NCBI GenBank assembly: GCA_964448005.1
Contig: CAYUUW010000020.1
Coordinates: 1-21,901 of the forward strand
Direction of reading: 5' to 3'
Length of the DNA: 21,901 nucleotides
Origin: CAYUUW01 sp964448005
Lineage (GTDB): Bacteria; Patescibacteriota; Gracilibacteria; UM-FILTER-43-11
Position numbers and translations under genes: made by a program. Each line of letters opens with the position of its first letter. The stretch's first letter is position 1. This document shows, in pieces, positions 13,537-19,849 of this stretch. The notes beneath the pieces were generated by a model. The model was not told where the DNA came from and ran no database searches. It saw only the letters and a list, made by a program, of their open reading frames with translations.

Positions 13537-14385
13537 TTAGCCTCCGATTTCGAGGAGCTTCCCGTCGCCGGGGTCGGGCATGGGCCCGAAATTCATTGGC
13601 ACCTCGACCTGGCCGTAGATGCATTCACCCACGAGACCGGAGAGGAGCAGCGGACTTTGCATCCCTGGAGCATCGGGGGCCATCAAGGGCATCTCGCAGT
13701 CGTAGATCCCCCAATCCGGCACCATGCACTCCACTTGGAACGCCTCGCCCGAATAGAACTTCAGCAGGGCGTAGTAGAGCGCAGCCTGGAAGAATCCTTC
13801 GGGCTGGACCTCCATGTGCCACTTCAGCGTGTAGGGCTCGGGATAGCCGGCGAAGCAGCTGCCATCGCTGATGCTGCAATCGAGATGGACGTCGCTGAGC
13901 TCCATGTAGAAAGGGCACTCTGGATCTTGGGGCTCATCTTCGAGCTCGCAGCTGATGCTGCACCCGTCACCATTGTTGTCGTTGCCGTCATCGCACTGCT
14001 CCATGCCCTGCCACAAGTAGCCATCCCCGCACTCCGCAAGCTCGCAGACTTCGGTGCAGGCTCCGTTGTCGCTGTTGTCCTCCCCCAGATCGCAGGGCTC
14101 CCACGGCGCCTTGATTCCATCCCCGCAGAAGGAGTCGTCCCCGTCCCCATCACCGGAGTCCCCATCCCCGTCGCCCGGATCACCGTCCCCATCCCCCAGG
14201 TCTCCGTCGCCGTCCCCGGTTTCGGTTGAGTCACCATTCCCACCGGTGTCGCCGGTTTCATTGGCGCATTTTTCCGGGTAGTACTCACAAAATGGAGTCT
14301 CGATGCAACCGCTGCTGGTGACCGAGGAAAGAGCAAGGCCGGTCATGCCGACCATGAGAAGGGAAAGGTTTCGCACGTTGTTCAT
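13537..14385 (-). CDS. Cysteine-rich lipoprotein 4 (two DUF4215 repeats plus C-terminal domain)
   Basis: A 282-aa lipoprotein. The signal peptide MNNVRNLSLLMVGMTGLALS ends at lipobox SSGC (Cys27). A GDGDGD-rich linker spans about residues 45-85. Two Cys-rich DUF4215 repeats follow (CGDGIKAPWEPCD... and CGDGYLWQGMEQCDDGN...). A final domain of about 125 residues, with Cys and aromatic residues, is of unknown family. The GDGDGD linker plus DUF4215 combination is characteristic of myxobacterial surface proteins and matches the three plus-strand genes at 3201-8452. ATG 14385 is chosen over a TTG at 14433 because it starts the signal peptide. The gene has its own promoter (14500-14527) and terminator. 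The leader block of the other three is not present. Confidence 0.8.
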   Translation of the reverse strand: MNNVRNLSLLMVGMTGLALSSVTSSGCIETPFCEYYPEKCANETGDTGGNGDSTETGDGDGDLGDGDGDPGDGDGDSGDGDGDDSFCGDGIKAPWEPCDLGEDNSDNGACTEVCELAECGDGYLWQGMEQCDDGNDNNGDGCSISCELEDEPQDPECPFYMELSDVHLDCSISDGSCFAGYPEPYTLKWHMEVQPEGFFQAALYYALLKFYSGEAFQVECMVPDWGIYDCEMPLMAPDAPGMQSPLLLSGLVGECIYGQVEVPMNFGPMPDPGDGKLLEIGG

Positions 14386-14400
14386 TGTCTCTCGTGTCTT

Positions 14401-14413
14401 GGGCCTTGGGCCC
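14401..14413 (-). promoter_or_regulatory. Start-proximal hairpin before lipoprotein gene 4
   Basis: On the minus strand GGGCC-CAA-GGCCC ends 15 nt before the ATG at 14385, in the same position as the hairpins before genes 1 and 2. A further hairpin GGCTGA-AACA-TCAGCC lies upstream in the leader (about 14434-14449). Confidence 0.45.
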
Positions 14414-14499
14414 ATGTGGTTCGAATCGCGCAATGGCTGATGTTTCAGCCGCCTGTGTTGATTAAGACCAATTCAATTTAACCCAAGGAGGGCGGGGGA

Positions 14500-14527
14500 A
14501 TTTTATATTTATTTAATGACTTGTCAA
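14500..14527 (-). promoter_or_regulatory. Promoter of lipoprotein gene 4
   Basis: On the minus strand: TTGACA (14527-14522), a spacer of 16, and TAAAAT (14505-14500). The predicted leader is about 108 nt. The GTAAAC palindrome begins 17 nt upstream of the -35 box. Confidence 0.7.
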
Positions 14528-14544
14528 CACAAATGAATTGATAG

Positions 14545-14560
14545 GTAAACGAATGTTTAC
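14545..14560. promoter_or_regulatory. GTAAAC-N4-GTTTAC palindrome, copy 3
   Basis: A perfect palindrome with a GAAT spacer. It lies upstream of a minus-strand TTGACA promoter in the same geometry as copy 2. Confidence 0.55.
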
Positions 14561-14586
14561 TAAAGTTGAGTTATTCTTCTGCCTTT

Positions 14587-14705
14587 CATTCCGACCGAAG
14601 CGCAGCGTAGTGGAGGAATCTCTTTTTCAGGCATCCCTCAAGGCGTCAGAAGGGATTCCCTGTCTGCCGACAGGCAGGCTCGATAGCGCTCAGGTGAAAG
14701 GATGA
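14587..14705. repeat. Dispersed hairpin repeats before the GIY-YIG gene
   Basis: CATTCCGACCGAAGCG...GTGGAGGAATC forms ATTCC/GGAAT. It is followed by GGGATTCCCTGTCTGCCGACAGGCAGGCTCG, with a CTGCCGACAGGCAG core, and a short repeat end. No gene is seen between 14434 and 14731. Confidence 0.6.
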
Positions 14706-14731
14706 ATGACTAGACATTAGTAGCCACCTCA

Positions 14732-15043
14732 ATGAACCGAATTTTTTATATGTATATCATGGCTAGCCATAGCGGCATTCTTTACAACGGATTCACCAAT
14801 GTATTGAAGCAAAGAGTCTGGCAGCATAAAACGAATTTCAATGAATGCTTCACCAGCAAATACAAGTGTCACAAGCTGGTCTACTATGAGGAGTTTAGGT
14901 ATGTTAATGATGCCCTTGAAAGAGAGAAGCAGGTGAAGCGATGGAGACGGGAAAAGAAAGTGGCCCTCATCGAATCACTCAATCCTGCGTGGATCGATTT
15001 GGCGGCGGAATGGTATTGCTTGAGCCAAATAGAGAAGGCTTAA
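14732..15043 (+). CDS. GIY-YIG nuclease-family protein (YhbQ/UPF0213-like)
   Basis: A 103-aa single-domain protein. The first motif is YMYIMASHSGILYNGFTN, where MYI and LYNG stand in for the canonical GIY and YIG. LKQRVWQHK carries the conserved Arg and His. LVYYEEF supplies the metal-binding Glu, and EREKQVKRWRREKKVALIE is the usual C-terminal helix. Such stand-alone GIY-YIG proteins are common in metagenomic genomes; a nuclease role in DNA repair is inferred from the fold, with no established substrate. The gene sits between dispersed repeats, has no Shine-Dalgarno, and is more AT-rich than rmuC, so it may itself be mobile. Confidence 0.85.
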   Translation: MNRIFYMYIMASHSGILYNGFTNVLKQRVWQHKTNFNECFTSKYKCHKLVYYEEFRYVNDALEREKQVKRWRREKKVALIESLNPAWIDLAAEWYCLSQIEKA

Positions 15044-15068
15044 ACAATCATTAGACTCTAAAAGATTC

Positions 15069-15093
15069 CTCGGCTTCGCTCGGAATGAAAGGC
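15069..15093. repeat. Dispersed hairpin repeat
   Basis: GATTCCTCGGCTTCGCTCGGAATGA is the cleanest unit of the intergenic family in this window: an ATTCC/GGAAT hairpin with a GCTTCGC core. It lies between the GIY-YIG gene and rmuC and may serve as a weak terminator. Confidence 0.65.
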
Positions 15094-15122
15094 GATTAAT
15101 CCTCCAACTCACCAGAAAAACT

Positions 15123-16274
15123 ATGCAAAACCTCACCATCTTTCTCCTGCTCGTTGGCTTCGGCGCCATCGGCTTCATCGGCTACCAAGTGATGCATTAC
15201 CTTAGGCAGCTCAAGGAGGGCAAAGGCGAAGACCAGGCCTTCAAGATGCTCCAGGAGCAGCTTTTCCAGATCCAGAAACGAATCCAGGATCAGGACAAAA
15301 GCCTGAATGAGCAGATGAGCAAGAGCCGCGATGTGCTTTCCGAAAGCCTGCAGAAGCAGTTCGACACCAGCCAGCGCATCATCAAGGAAATGGGCGAGAG
15401 CAGCCAGAAGATGATCAAGGAATCGGTGGACAGCGTGAAGAGCGTCACCGAAAAGCTCACCAAGCTGGATGAGACCAACAAGCAAGTGGTGGGTTTCGCC
15501 GAGCAGATGAAGAGCCTGGAGAACATTCTGAAAAACCCCAAGCAGCGCGGCATTCTGGGCGAGTTCTTTTTGGAGCAGATGCTCTCCCGTCAGCTGCCCC
15601 CGGGGCTTTTCCAAATGCAGTACCGCTTCAAGAACGGCGAGGCCGTGGATGCCGCTATTTTCGTGCGCGAAAGCATCATCCCCATCGACGCCAAATTCTC
15701 CCTGGAGAAGTACAATTCCATCATGGAGGAGAAGGTCGAATCAGAGCGGCAGCGCCTGGAGAAGGATTTCAAATCGGACCTGAAGAAGCGCATCGACGAG
15801 ACCAGCAAATACGTGCGGACCGAAGAGGGGACCACTGATTTCGCCTTCATGTTCATTCCGGCCGACGGCGTTTTCTACAACCTGCTGAGCCAGCAGATCG
15901 GCGTGCTGGAGATCAACACCATGGACCTGATCGAATACGCCTTCAAGAAACGGGTCATCCTGGTCTCGCCCATGACCTTCTACGCCTACTTGCAGACCGT
16001 GATGCAATCCCTCAACGCCTTGGCCATCGAGAGGCAAGCTGTGGAGATCCAGAAGCGGGTGGGGGACCTGGGCCGCCACCTGAATGCCTATTTTGACCAC
16101 ATGAACAAGGTGGGCAATCACCTCAAGACCACCATGAACGCCTACAACAACGCCGGCAAGGAATATGCGAAGATCGACAAGGACGTGATCAAGATCACCG
16201 AAGGCGAGGTCAAGCTGGAATCGGAAAGGATAGAGGTTCTGGAGGCGCCGCAAAGCTTTTCTGAGGTGGAATGA
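15123..16274 (+). CDS. rmuC: DNA recombination protein RmuC
   Basis: A 383-aa member of the RmuC family, membrane-anchored proteins with a predicted nuclease-like core that limit inversions and rearrangements at repeats. An N-terminal TM helix (about residues 4-22) is followed by a long coiled coil (about 30-130). The RmuC domain (about 135-330) shows RGILGEFFLEQML, the conserved IPIDAKFSLE (the nuclease-like Asp-Ala-Lys) and FMFIPADGVFYNLL. The size is in the usual range. ATG 15123 places the TM at the very N-terminus, as in relatives; there is no Shine-Dalgarno. The repeat-rich surroundings fit a protein linked to genome stability, but that is only context. Confidence 0.93.
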   Translation: MQNLTIFLLLVGFGAIGFIGYQVMHYLRQLKEGKGEDQAFKMLQEQLFQIQKRIQDQDKSLNEQMSKSRDVLSESLQKQFDTSQRIIKEMGESSQKMIKESVDSVKSVTEKLTKLDETNKQVVGFAEQMKSLENILKNPKQRGILGEFFLEQMLSRQLPPGLFQMQYRFKNGEAVDAAIFVRESIIPIDAKFSLEKYNSIMEEKVESERQRLEKDFKSDLKKRIDETSKYVRTEEGTTDFAFMFIPADGVFYNLLSQQIGVLEINTMDLIEYAFKKRVILVSPMTFYAYLQTVMQSLNALAIERQAVEIQKRVGDLGRHLNAYFDHMNKVGNHLKTTMNAYNNAGKEYAKIDKDVIKITEGEVKLESERIEVLEAPQSFSEVE

Positions 16275-16296
16275 TTTTGCTAATAAGCTTTTCAGG

Positions 16297-16338
16297 TTTT
16301 CAAATTTTCATAAGTCTGAAAAAGTGAAAATTTGAAAA
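16297..16338. repeat. Perfect 14-bp AT-rich inverted repeat after rmuC
   Basis: TTTTCAAATTTTCA (16297-16310) pairs perfectly with 16325-16338 across a 14-nt loop. Close relatives sit inside leaders A and C (about 3038-3072 and 6044-6090). It begins 22 bp after the rmuC stop and could help end transcription, though no clean T-run follows. Confidence 0.6.
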
Positions 16339-16363
16339 TCAATACAGGGCCAGGACGAAATCA

Positions 16364-16392
16364 TTGCATTTTGGGCCTTTTTTTGCTAGAAT
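16364..16392 (+). promoter_or_regulatory. Promoter of the pilin-like operon
   Basis: TTGCAT (16364-16369), a spacer of 17, and TAGAAT (16387-16392) preceded by TGC (extended -10). The predicted start is near 16399, 17 nt before the first ATG. A weak AGGGCC...GGGCC-T7 stem at 16345-16383 overlaps the -35 region and may be a leftover terminator for rmuC. Confidence 0.7.
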
Positions 16393-16415
16393 ATAAGGAT
16401 TTAACGATTGACCCG

Positions 16416-16847
16416 ATGGCCAAAACGAACCTCTTCGCCGCATGGTTCATTGCCCTTGCCTTCTCCCTGGGGGCGTTCGGCCTGCCTTCCTCTGCCTTGG
16501 CAGAGCCTCCTGTTCCCACAGGAGACCTCAGCAGCCCCAACTTCACCTTCGATGTGAACGCCGTGACCCACAAAAGCATCACCGGCGGAGTGAAGCAGGG
16601 CTGGATCCGCCAAGGGGTCAATTACTTTCTTTCCCGCATTGTGGGCTTCATGGCAGGGGTCATCGGAACCCTTTCGGTCCTGGTGATGACCTACGGCGGC
16701 TTCCTGATCCTTTCTTCGGCCGGCAGCGACCAGTACCAGCGGGGCGTGGACTACATCCGCTATTCGGCGATAGGCCTGGCGGTCACTTTGGGCGCCTACA
16801 TCCTGGTCAACGCCGTTCAGCTCCTTGTAAAAAGCATCTATGGATAG
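16416..16847 (+). CDS. T4SS pilin-like (TrbC/VirB2-type) membrane protein 1
   Basis: A 143-aa protein with a signal peptide (cleavage likely after SSALA), a short ectodomain, and the two-helix module typical of TrbC/VirB2 and the CPR T4SS_pilin family. TM1 IVGFMAGVIGTLSVLVMTYGG is followed by a hydrophilic loop ILSSAGSDQYQRGVDYIRYS and TM2 AIGLAVTLGAYILVNAVQLL. It is probably a pilin-like subunit of a surface or conjugation-type apparatus. It is the first gene after the promoter at 16364, and the next gene overlaps its end by 8 nt. ATG 16416 is chosen over an in-frame upstream start at 16332 because the latter would precede the promoter. Confidence 0.8.
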   Translation: MAKTNLFAAWFIALAFSLGAFGLPSSALAEPPVPTGDLSSPNFTFDVNAVTHKSITGGVKQGWIRQGVNYFLSRIVGFMAGVIGTLSVLVMTYGGFLILSSAGSDQYQRGVDYIRYSAIGLAVTLGAYILVNAVQLLVKSIYG

Positions 16848-17640
16848 ATTCAGACCTCTTGTCGGGGCTTTCTTTCTCTTTTCAGCCTTTGTGTCCGTTC
16901 CTTCGGCATGGGCCCAAGACCTTCCATCGCCTAATGCGGCTCCCCCAGCAGCCAGCCAGCAGGCGCCGGGTGAAGCCGGGAAAGAGAAGGGGGGACTGCC
17001 CACTTCCGAGGCCAGCTTCAAGGGGGTCTGCCAGGACGCAAGCGTAAGCGGCACTCCTTACGCGAAATTCCCCAAGTGCGCCAAGAGCCCCAACGAATGC
17101 TTCAGCAACCCGGAAGGTTACCACCCGCTCAATTGCCTGTTCCTGACCGAGCCCATTGGCGGGCAGCCCAACTACGACCTGTACAAGAAGACCTGCGGCA
17201 CCAAGCTGGCCCCCACCGAAGCCCAGACCGGCGGCTCTTCGGAGGGCCCGGCTCCTGCCGGGGGATCAGGAGGAGCTGAGGATGCGGAGAAGGAGATTTG
17301 CATCTACGAGCTGTGGGGAGGGGAGTTCCTGGTCCGCCCCCTCCAGGAAGGCCCTTTCCAGGCCCTTTTGTCCTACGAGGAGGGTAAGGAGTACCAAGGC
17401 CCTTTCACCCTGCTCTACAGCTATTTGGGCGTGGTCTACAATTACCTTTCCGGCCTCATCCTGGCTCTGGTGATCTTTGTGACCATTTTCGGAGGAGTCG
17501 AGATGATCACCTCCAATGGCAACTCCGAGCAGTTCGGCAAGGGGAAGGACCGCATCGTCAAGGCCCTGATCGGCATGGCGGTCTGGTTCCTGGCCTCGGT
17601 CATCCTGTACACCATCAACCCCACCTTCTTCACCTTCTGA
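16840..17640 (+). CDS. T4SS pilin-like membrane protein 2 with long ectodomain
   Basis: A 266-aa protein. The signal peptide ends at PSAWA. An ectodomain of about 160 residues contains several Cys (CQDAS, KCAKSPNEC, LNC, KTCGTK, EICIYE) and a Pro/Gly/Ala-rich spacer (about 125-145). The C-terminal two-helix pilin-like module begins near residue 195: YLSGLILALVIFVTIFGGVEM, loop ITSNGNSEQFGKGKDRIVKA, then LIGMAVWFLASVILYTI. The module aligns with the four neighbours, so the Cys-rich ectodomain is an added domain. The start codon lies inside the end of the previous gene (8-nt overlap), which implies translational coupling. The protein may be a specialised tip or minor subunit; this is inference. 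Confidence 0.75.
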   Translation: MDRFRPLVGAFFLFSAFVSVPSAWAQDLPSPNAAPPAASQQAPGEAGKEKGGLPTSEASFKGVCQDASVSGTPYAKFPKCAKSPNECFSNPEGYHPLNCLFLTEPIGGQPNYDLYKKTCGTKLAPTEAQTGGSSEGPAPAGGSGGAEDAEKEICIYELWGGEFLVRPLQEGPFQALLSYEEGKEYQGPFTLLYSYLGVVYNYLSGLILALVIFVTIFGGVEMITSNGNSEQFGKGKDRIVKALIGMAVWFLASVILYTINPTFFTF

Positions 17641-17644
17641 TTCT

Positions 17645-17992
17645 ATGGACGAGATTCTGGACATCAGCAATCTGCCCGGCAGGAACACCCTCATCTCGCC
17701 CCCCGTGGGCAGCGAGATCCTGCCTGGAGGCAACAGCCAAGCCACCGACATCCAATCGAGCCTCATCTTCTCCAAGATCATCCCTTTCCTCATCGACTAC
17801 GCCATCGGCCTGGCCATGGCGCTCTCGGTGGGGGCGATCGTGCTGGGCGGCTACCAGTACCTGACGGCCTACGGAGACACCGACAAGCACGACAAGGCCC
17901 GCAGAACCATCATGTATGCCGCCTTGGGGCTTATCCTTTCCCTCACTGCCTACGGCATTGTCCGTATCGTCACCAGCATCCAGCTTAGCTGA
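17645..17992 (+). CDS. T4SS pilin-like membrane protein 3
   Basis: A 115-aa protein and the shortest of the five. It has no clear signal peptide but a polar N-terminus of about 45 residues. Then come TM1 (IDYAIGLAMALSVGAIVLGG), loop YQYLTAYGDTDKHDKARRTI, and TM2 (AALGLILSLTAYGIVRIV). The loop pattern G-x-x-D...A-R/K...I-x-Y-A-x-x-G is the family signature. It starts 4 nt after the previous stop, so it is co-transcribed and probably coupled. Confidence 0.75.
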   Translation: MDEILDISNLPGRNTLISPPVGSEILPGGNSQATDIQSSLIFSKIIPFLIDYAIGLAMALSVGAIVLGGYQYLTAYGDTDKHDKARRTIMYAALGLILSLTAYGIVRIVTSIQLS

Positions 17993-17998
17993 AAACCC

Positions 17999-18682
17999 AT
18001 GAATATCCTCAAAAGAACCGCCTTCGCTCTCCTCGCTTTTTTGGCCCTTTCTCTTCCGGGAATTACCGTGGCCCAGGATGATTCCGATGCGCTGACCGAA
18101 AGCCAGGTGGAACTGACCATTCAGGCGATGCAGTCTTACCAGGACGAAGCTGGCTTCAGCCTGGAGGCCTTGAAGGCCCGGGTGAAGAACATTCCCCGAA
18201 ACGATTCCCGCCGACTGCAGGCTTTGGACAGGATCGAAGCCTTGGGAAAGCAGCTGGATAAATGGCTCGAGATGAGCCCTGCGGAGCATGTGAGCGTCCA
18301 AGAGCCTATAGGCAATACACCCGCCCTGGTCTCCGCCGACGAGGAGTTCCGCCTGCAGCAGAAGAAGGTTCAGGACCTGATGGGCGACGCCAACCGCATC
18401 CTGCTGGGGGCCGTGAAGCCGGATGAAAAGCTTCCGGAAGGGGACCTGGTGGAAGATTTCATTCCGCAGCTGATCCGCCAGCTTTTCCGCTTCGCCTGGC
18501 TGGCCGTCTTTGTGGCCTTCGTGGTGGCCGGGGTGATGCTGGTGCTGGCTTTCGGCGACGACGAGCGGCTGGAGAAGGCCAAGCGGATCTCCTACTACAC
18601 CCTGATTGGCTTTGTTTTTGTGACCTTGGCCTTTGCCATCGTCAAGGCCATCACCCAGATCGATTTCTTCCGCTTCGTCTGA
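17999..18682 (+). CDS. T4SS pilin-like membrane protein 4 with helical ectodomain
   Basis: A 227-aa protein. The signal peptide MNILKRTAFALLAFLALSLPG ends near TVAQ. A predicted helical ectodomain (about 30-150) contains charged repeats such as LEALKARVKNIPRNDSRRLQALDRIEALGKQLDKW. The C-terminal module is FAWLAVFVAFVVAGVMLVLA, loop FGDDERLEKAKRISYYTLIG, then FVFVTLAFAIVKAI. It begins 6 nt after the previous stop. The module matches the neighbours while the ectodomain is unrelated to theirs. Confidence 0.75.
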   Translation: MNILKRTAFALLAFLALSLPGITVAQDDSDALTESQVELTIQAMQSYQDEAGFSLEALKARVKNIPRNDSRRLQALDRIEALGKQLDKWLEMSPAEHVSVQEPIGNTPALVSADEEFRLQQKKVQDLMGDANRILLGAVKPDEKLPEGDLVEDFIPQLIRQLFRFAWLAVFVAFVVAGVMLVLAFGDDERLEKAKRISYYTLIGFVFVTLAFAIVKAITQIDFFRFV

Positions 18683-18716
18683 CCCCTTTGAGGCTCGCTT
18701 CCTTATTTTGCCTAAA

Positions 18717-19109
18717 ATGAGAAAACCCATTCTTGCCTTCCTCGGCTTCCTTCTGCTTCTTCCCTTGCGCGCCAGAACGGCCTGGGGATTGGGCCTGGAC
18801 GATTTCCGCCAGCAGGTCTTCCAGCCGGACAATCTTCCGGCCCCGAGCGCGGGCGATATTTCGGCCGAAGGGCGAGTGATCGAAGTGCTCCAGTTCCTCA
18901 CCAATCTGCTGCTCTATGCCTCAGGCTCGGTGGCCGTGCTGATCCTGGTGATCGGCGGGGTGATGTATGTCACCTCCCTGGGCAAGGATGACCAGGTGGA
19001 CCAGGCCAAAAAGCTGATCCAGTATGCCATCATGGGCTTGCTGGCGGTGATTTTGGCCTACGCGGCCGTCACCAACATCATCGATCTGATCTTCAGGGCC
19101 ACGAACTGA
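18717..19109 (+). CDS. T4SS pilin-like membrane protein 5
   Basis: A 130-aa protein with an N-terminal signal (MRKPILAFLGFLLLLPLRAR) and a short ectodomain. The best match to the CPR pilin-like pattern is here: LLLYASGSVAVLILVIGGVMYV, loop TSLGKDDQVDQAKKLIQYA, then IMGLLAVILAYAAVTNII. It starts 34 nt after the preceding stop. ATG 18717 is preferred over an in-frame start at 18633 that would overlap the previous gene by 50 nt and hide the signal peptide. It is the last gene of the operon; an inverted-repeat region follows. Confidence 0.78.
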   Translation: MRKPILAFLGFLLLLPLRARTAWGLGLDDFRQQVFQPDNLPAPSAGDISAEGRVIEVLQFLTNLLLYASGSVAVLILVIGGVMYVTSLGKDDQVDQAKKLIQYAIMGLLAVILAYAAVTNIIDLIFRATN

Positions 19110-19123
19110 GATCCAATCTAAAT

Positions 19124-19215
19124 TCCAATTGTGGGCCCCATTGTGGATCCAATTGTGGTTTCATCAATGGGGAAAAGCCCTACAATTGGACCACCATTGG
19201 AGCCACAAATGGTTT
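19124..19215. repeat. Long imperfect inverted repeat rich in CCAATTGTGG
   Basis: The left arm (19124-19158) has three near-copies of CCAATTGTGG in direct order. The right arm (about 19180-19215) is its imperfect reverse complement (CAATTGGACCACCATTGG, then AGCCACAAATGG). At RNA level it would form a stem of about 35 bp with mismatches, just downstream of the pilin-like operon. It may act as a transcript end or stability element. Confidence 0.6.
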
Positions 19216-19232
19216 CGCCACTGGAAACAAAC

Positions 19233-19262
19233 AAAAAAGCCCCTCCCAATGAAGGGAGAGGC
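19233..19262 (-). terminator. Minus-strand rho-independent terminator
   Basis: On the minus strand GCCTCTCCC-TTCATT-GGGAGGGGC is followed by TTTTTT (19238-19233). No minus-strand protein gene lies upstream, which suggests an RNA gene reading into it. On the plus strand no T-run follows. Confidence 0.75.
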
Positions 19263-19677
19263 GTTCTTGTTCGGCTCCGATTGAAGCAGGGCGTGCGGCA
19301 TTTTTTATGTATGTCGAGCGCTGCTCAGAGCCAAACCCGTTTCGGCGACCAGTCGAAACTAAATCCCAAGCTGTACTTTGGTGGTTGTTTTCGTCCTTCC
19401 AAGACGAGCTCTATAGCGCTTTCTATTTGTTTTTGTGTTTGTTTCGAAAGCAGAGCAAAAGGGGGTGGAGCGGTGGCTAGTCAGGCCAAGCTTCATCATA
19501 AAGCCTAGGAGGGGGTCCATTCAGGAATGGAGCCTTCTTCATGGCTTTGCGGGCGAAGGTGTTAAGGATCGAAAGCTCTTGCTCCGGGCCATGGGCGCTA
19601 GGGCTTGGGCGCTAGGGCTTGGGCCCGGAGGAATGAGCCGCTGTTTGTTTTTGCTTTTTGATTCGATGTGATCAAAT
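19263..19677 (-). ncRNA. Candidate structured minus-strand RNA gene
   Basis: A minus-strand TATAAT (19689-19684) lies about 420 nt upstream of the terminator at 19233-19262. Between them are several stems: CTCCGGGCC/GGCCCGGAG (9 bp, 19622-19630 with 19582-19590), TCCATTC/GAATGGA (about 19516-19531) and GTTTCG/CGAAAC (19339-19344 with 19354-19359). A possible closing pair CGGCTC/GAGCCG joins the two ends. I looked for RNase P, tmRNA and SRP landmarks and did not find them. The alternative is a decayed small protein gene: the minus frame 19480-19325 is open for 51 codons (ending SFDWSPKRVWL) but has no start. Confidence 0.35.
19593..19620. repeat. Two perfect 14-bp direct repeats (GGGCGCTAGGGCTT)
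   Basis: Two contiguous identical 14-bp units form most of the loop of the 9-bp CTCCGGGCC/GGCCCGGAG stem (19582-19590 with 19622-19630). Confidence 0.8.
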
Positions 19678-19849
19678 CTTGTCATTATATCAAACAATAA
19701 AAACTATGCAAGGATTATTAGTTGCATGAATATAAAAAGATGGTGAAGGAATTAGGGGTGCCCCAATCCTCCTAACAATCCTAAGGCTCCTAAAAATTAG
19801 ACATCCCCAACCAAAAAATGTACTCTGTGGAAGCCAAAAATCACCAAAA
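19678..19849. other. Non-coding stretch before metG
   Basis: No gene is seen. It contains an ATGCAA-N10-TTGCAT inverted repeat (19706-19711 with 19722-19727) and a CCTAA/AAGGCTCCTA repeat (19765-19797). A weak TAGACA-N17-TACTCT promoter-like pattern lies before metG. Confidence 0.4.

Noticed and set aside
14386..14433. TTG at 14433 as the start of minus-strand lipoprotein 4
   Set aside because: It would add 16 polar residues before the signal peptide; ATG 14385 fits a lipoprotein much better.
16348..16387. GGGCC...GGGCC-T7 as a strong rmuC terminator
   Set aside because: The stem is short and needs a bulge, and it overlaps a good promoter; mentioned only as a weak possibility.
19131..19671. 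Plus-strand open frames (125 and 78 codons) between the pilin-like operon and metG
   Set aside because: They run through the inverted repeat and a minus-strand terminator, lack a Shine-Dalgarno or known domains, and overlap the candidate minus-strand RNA.
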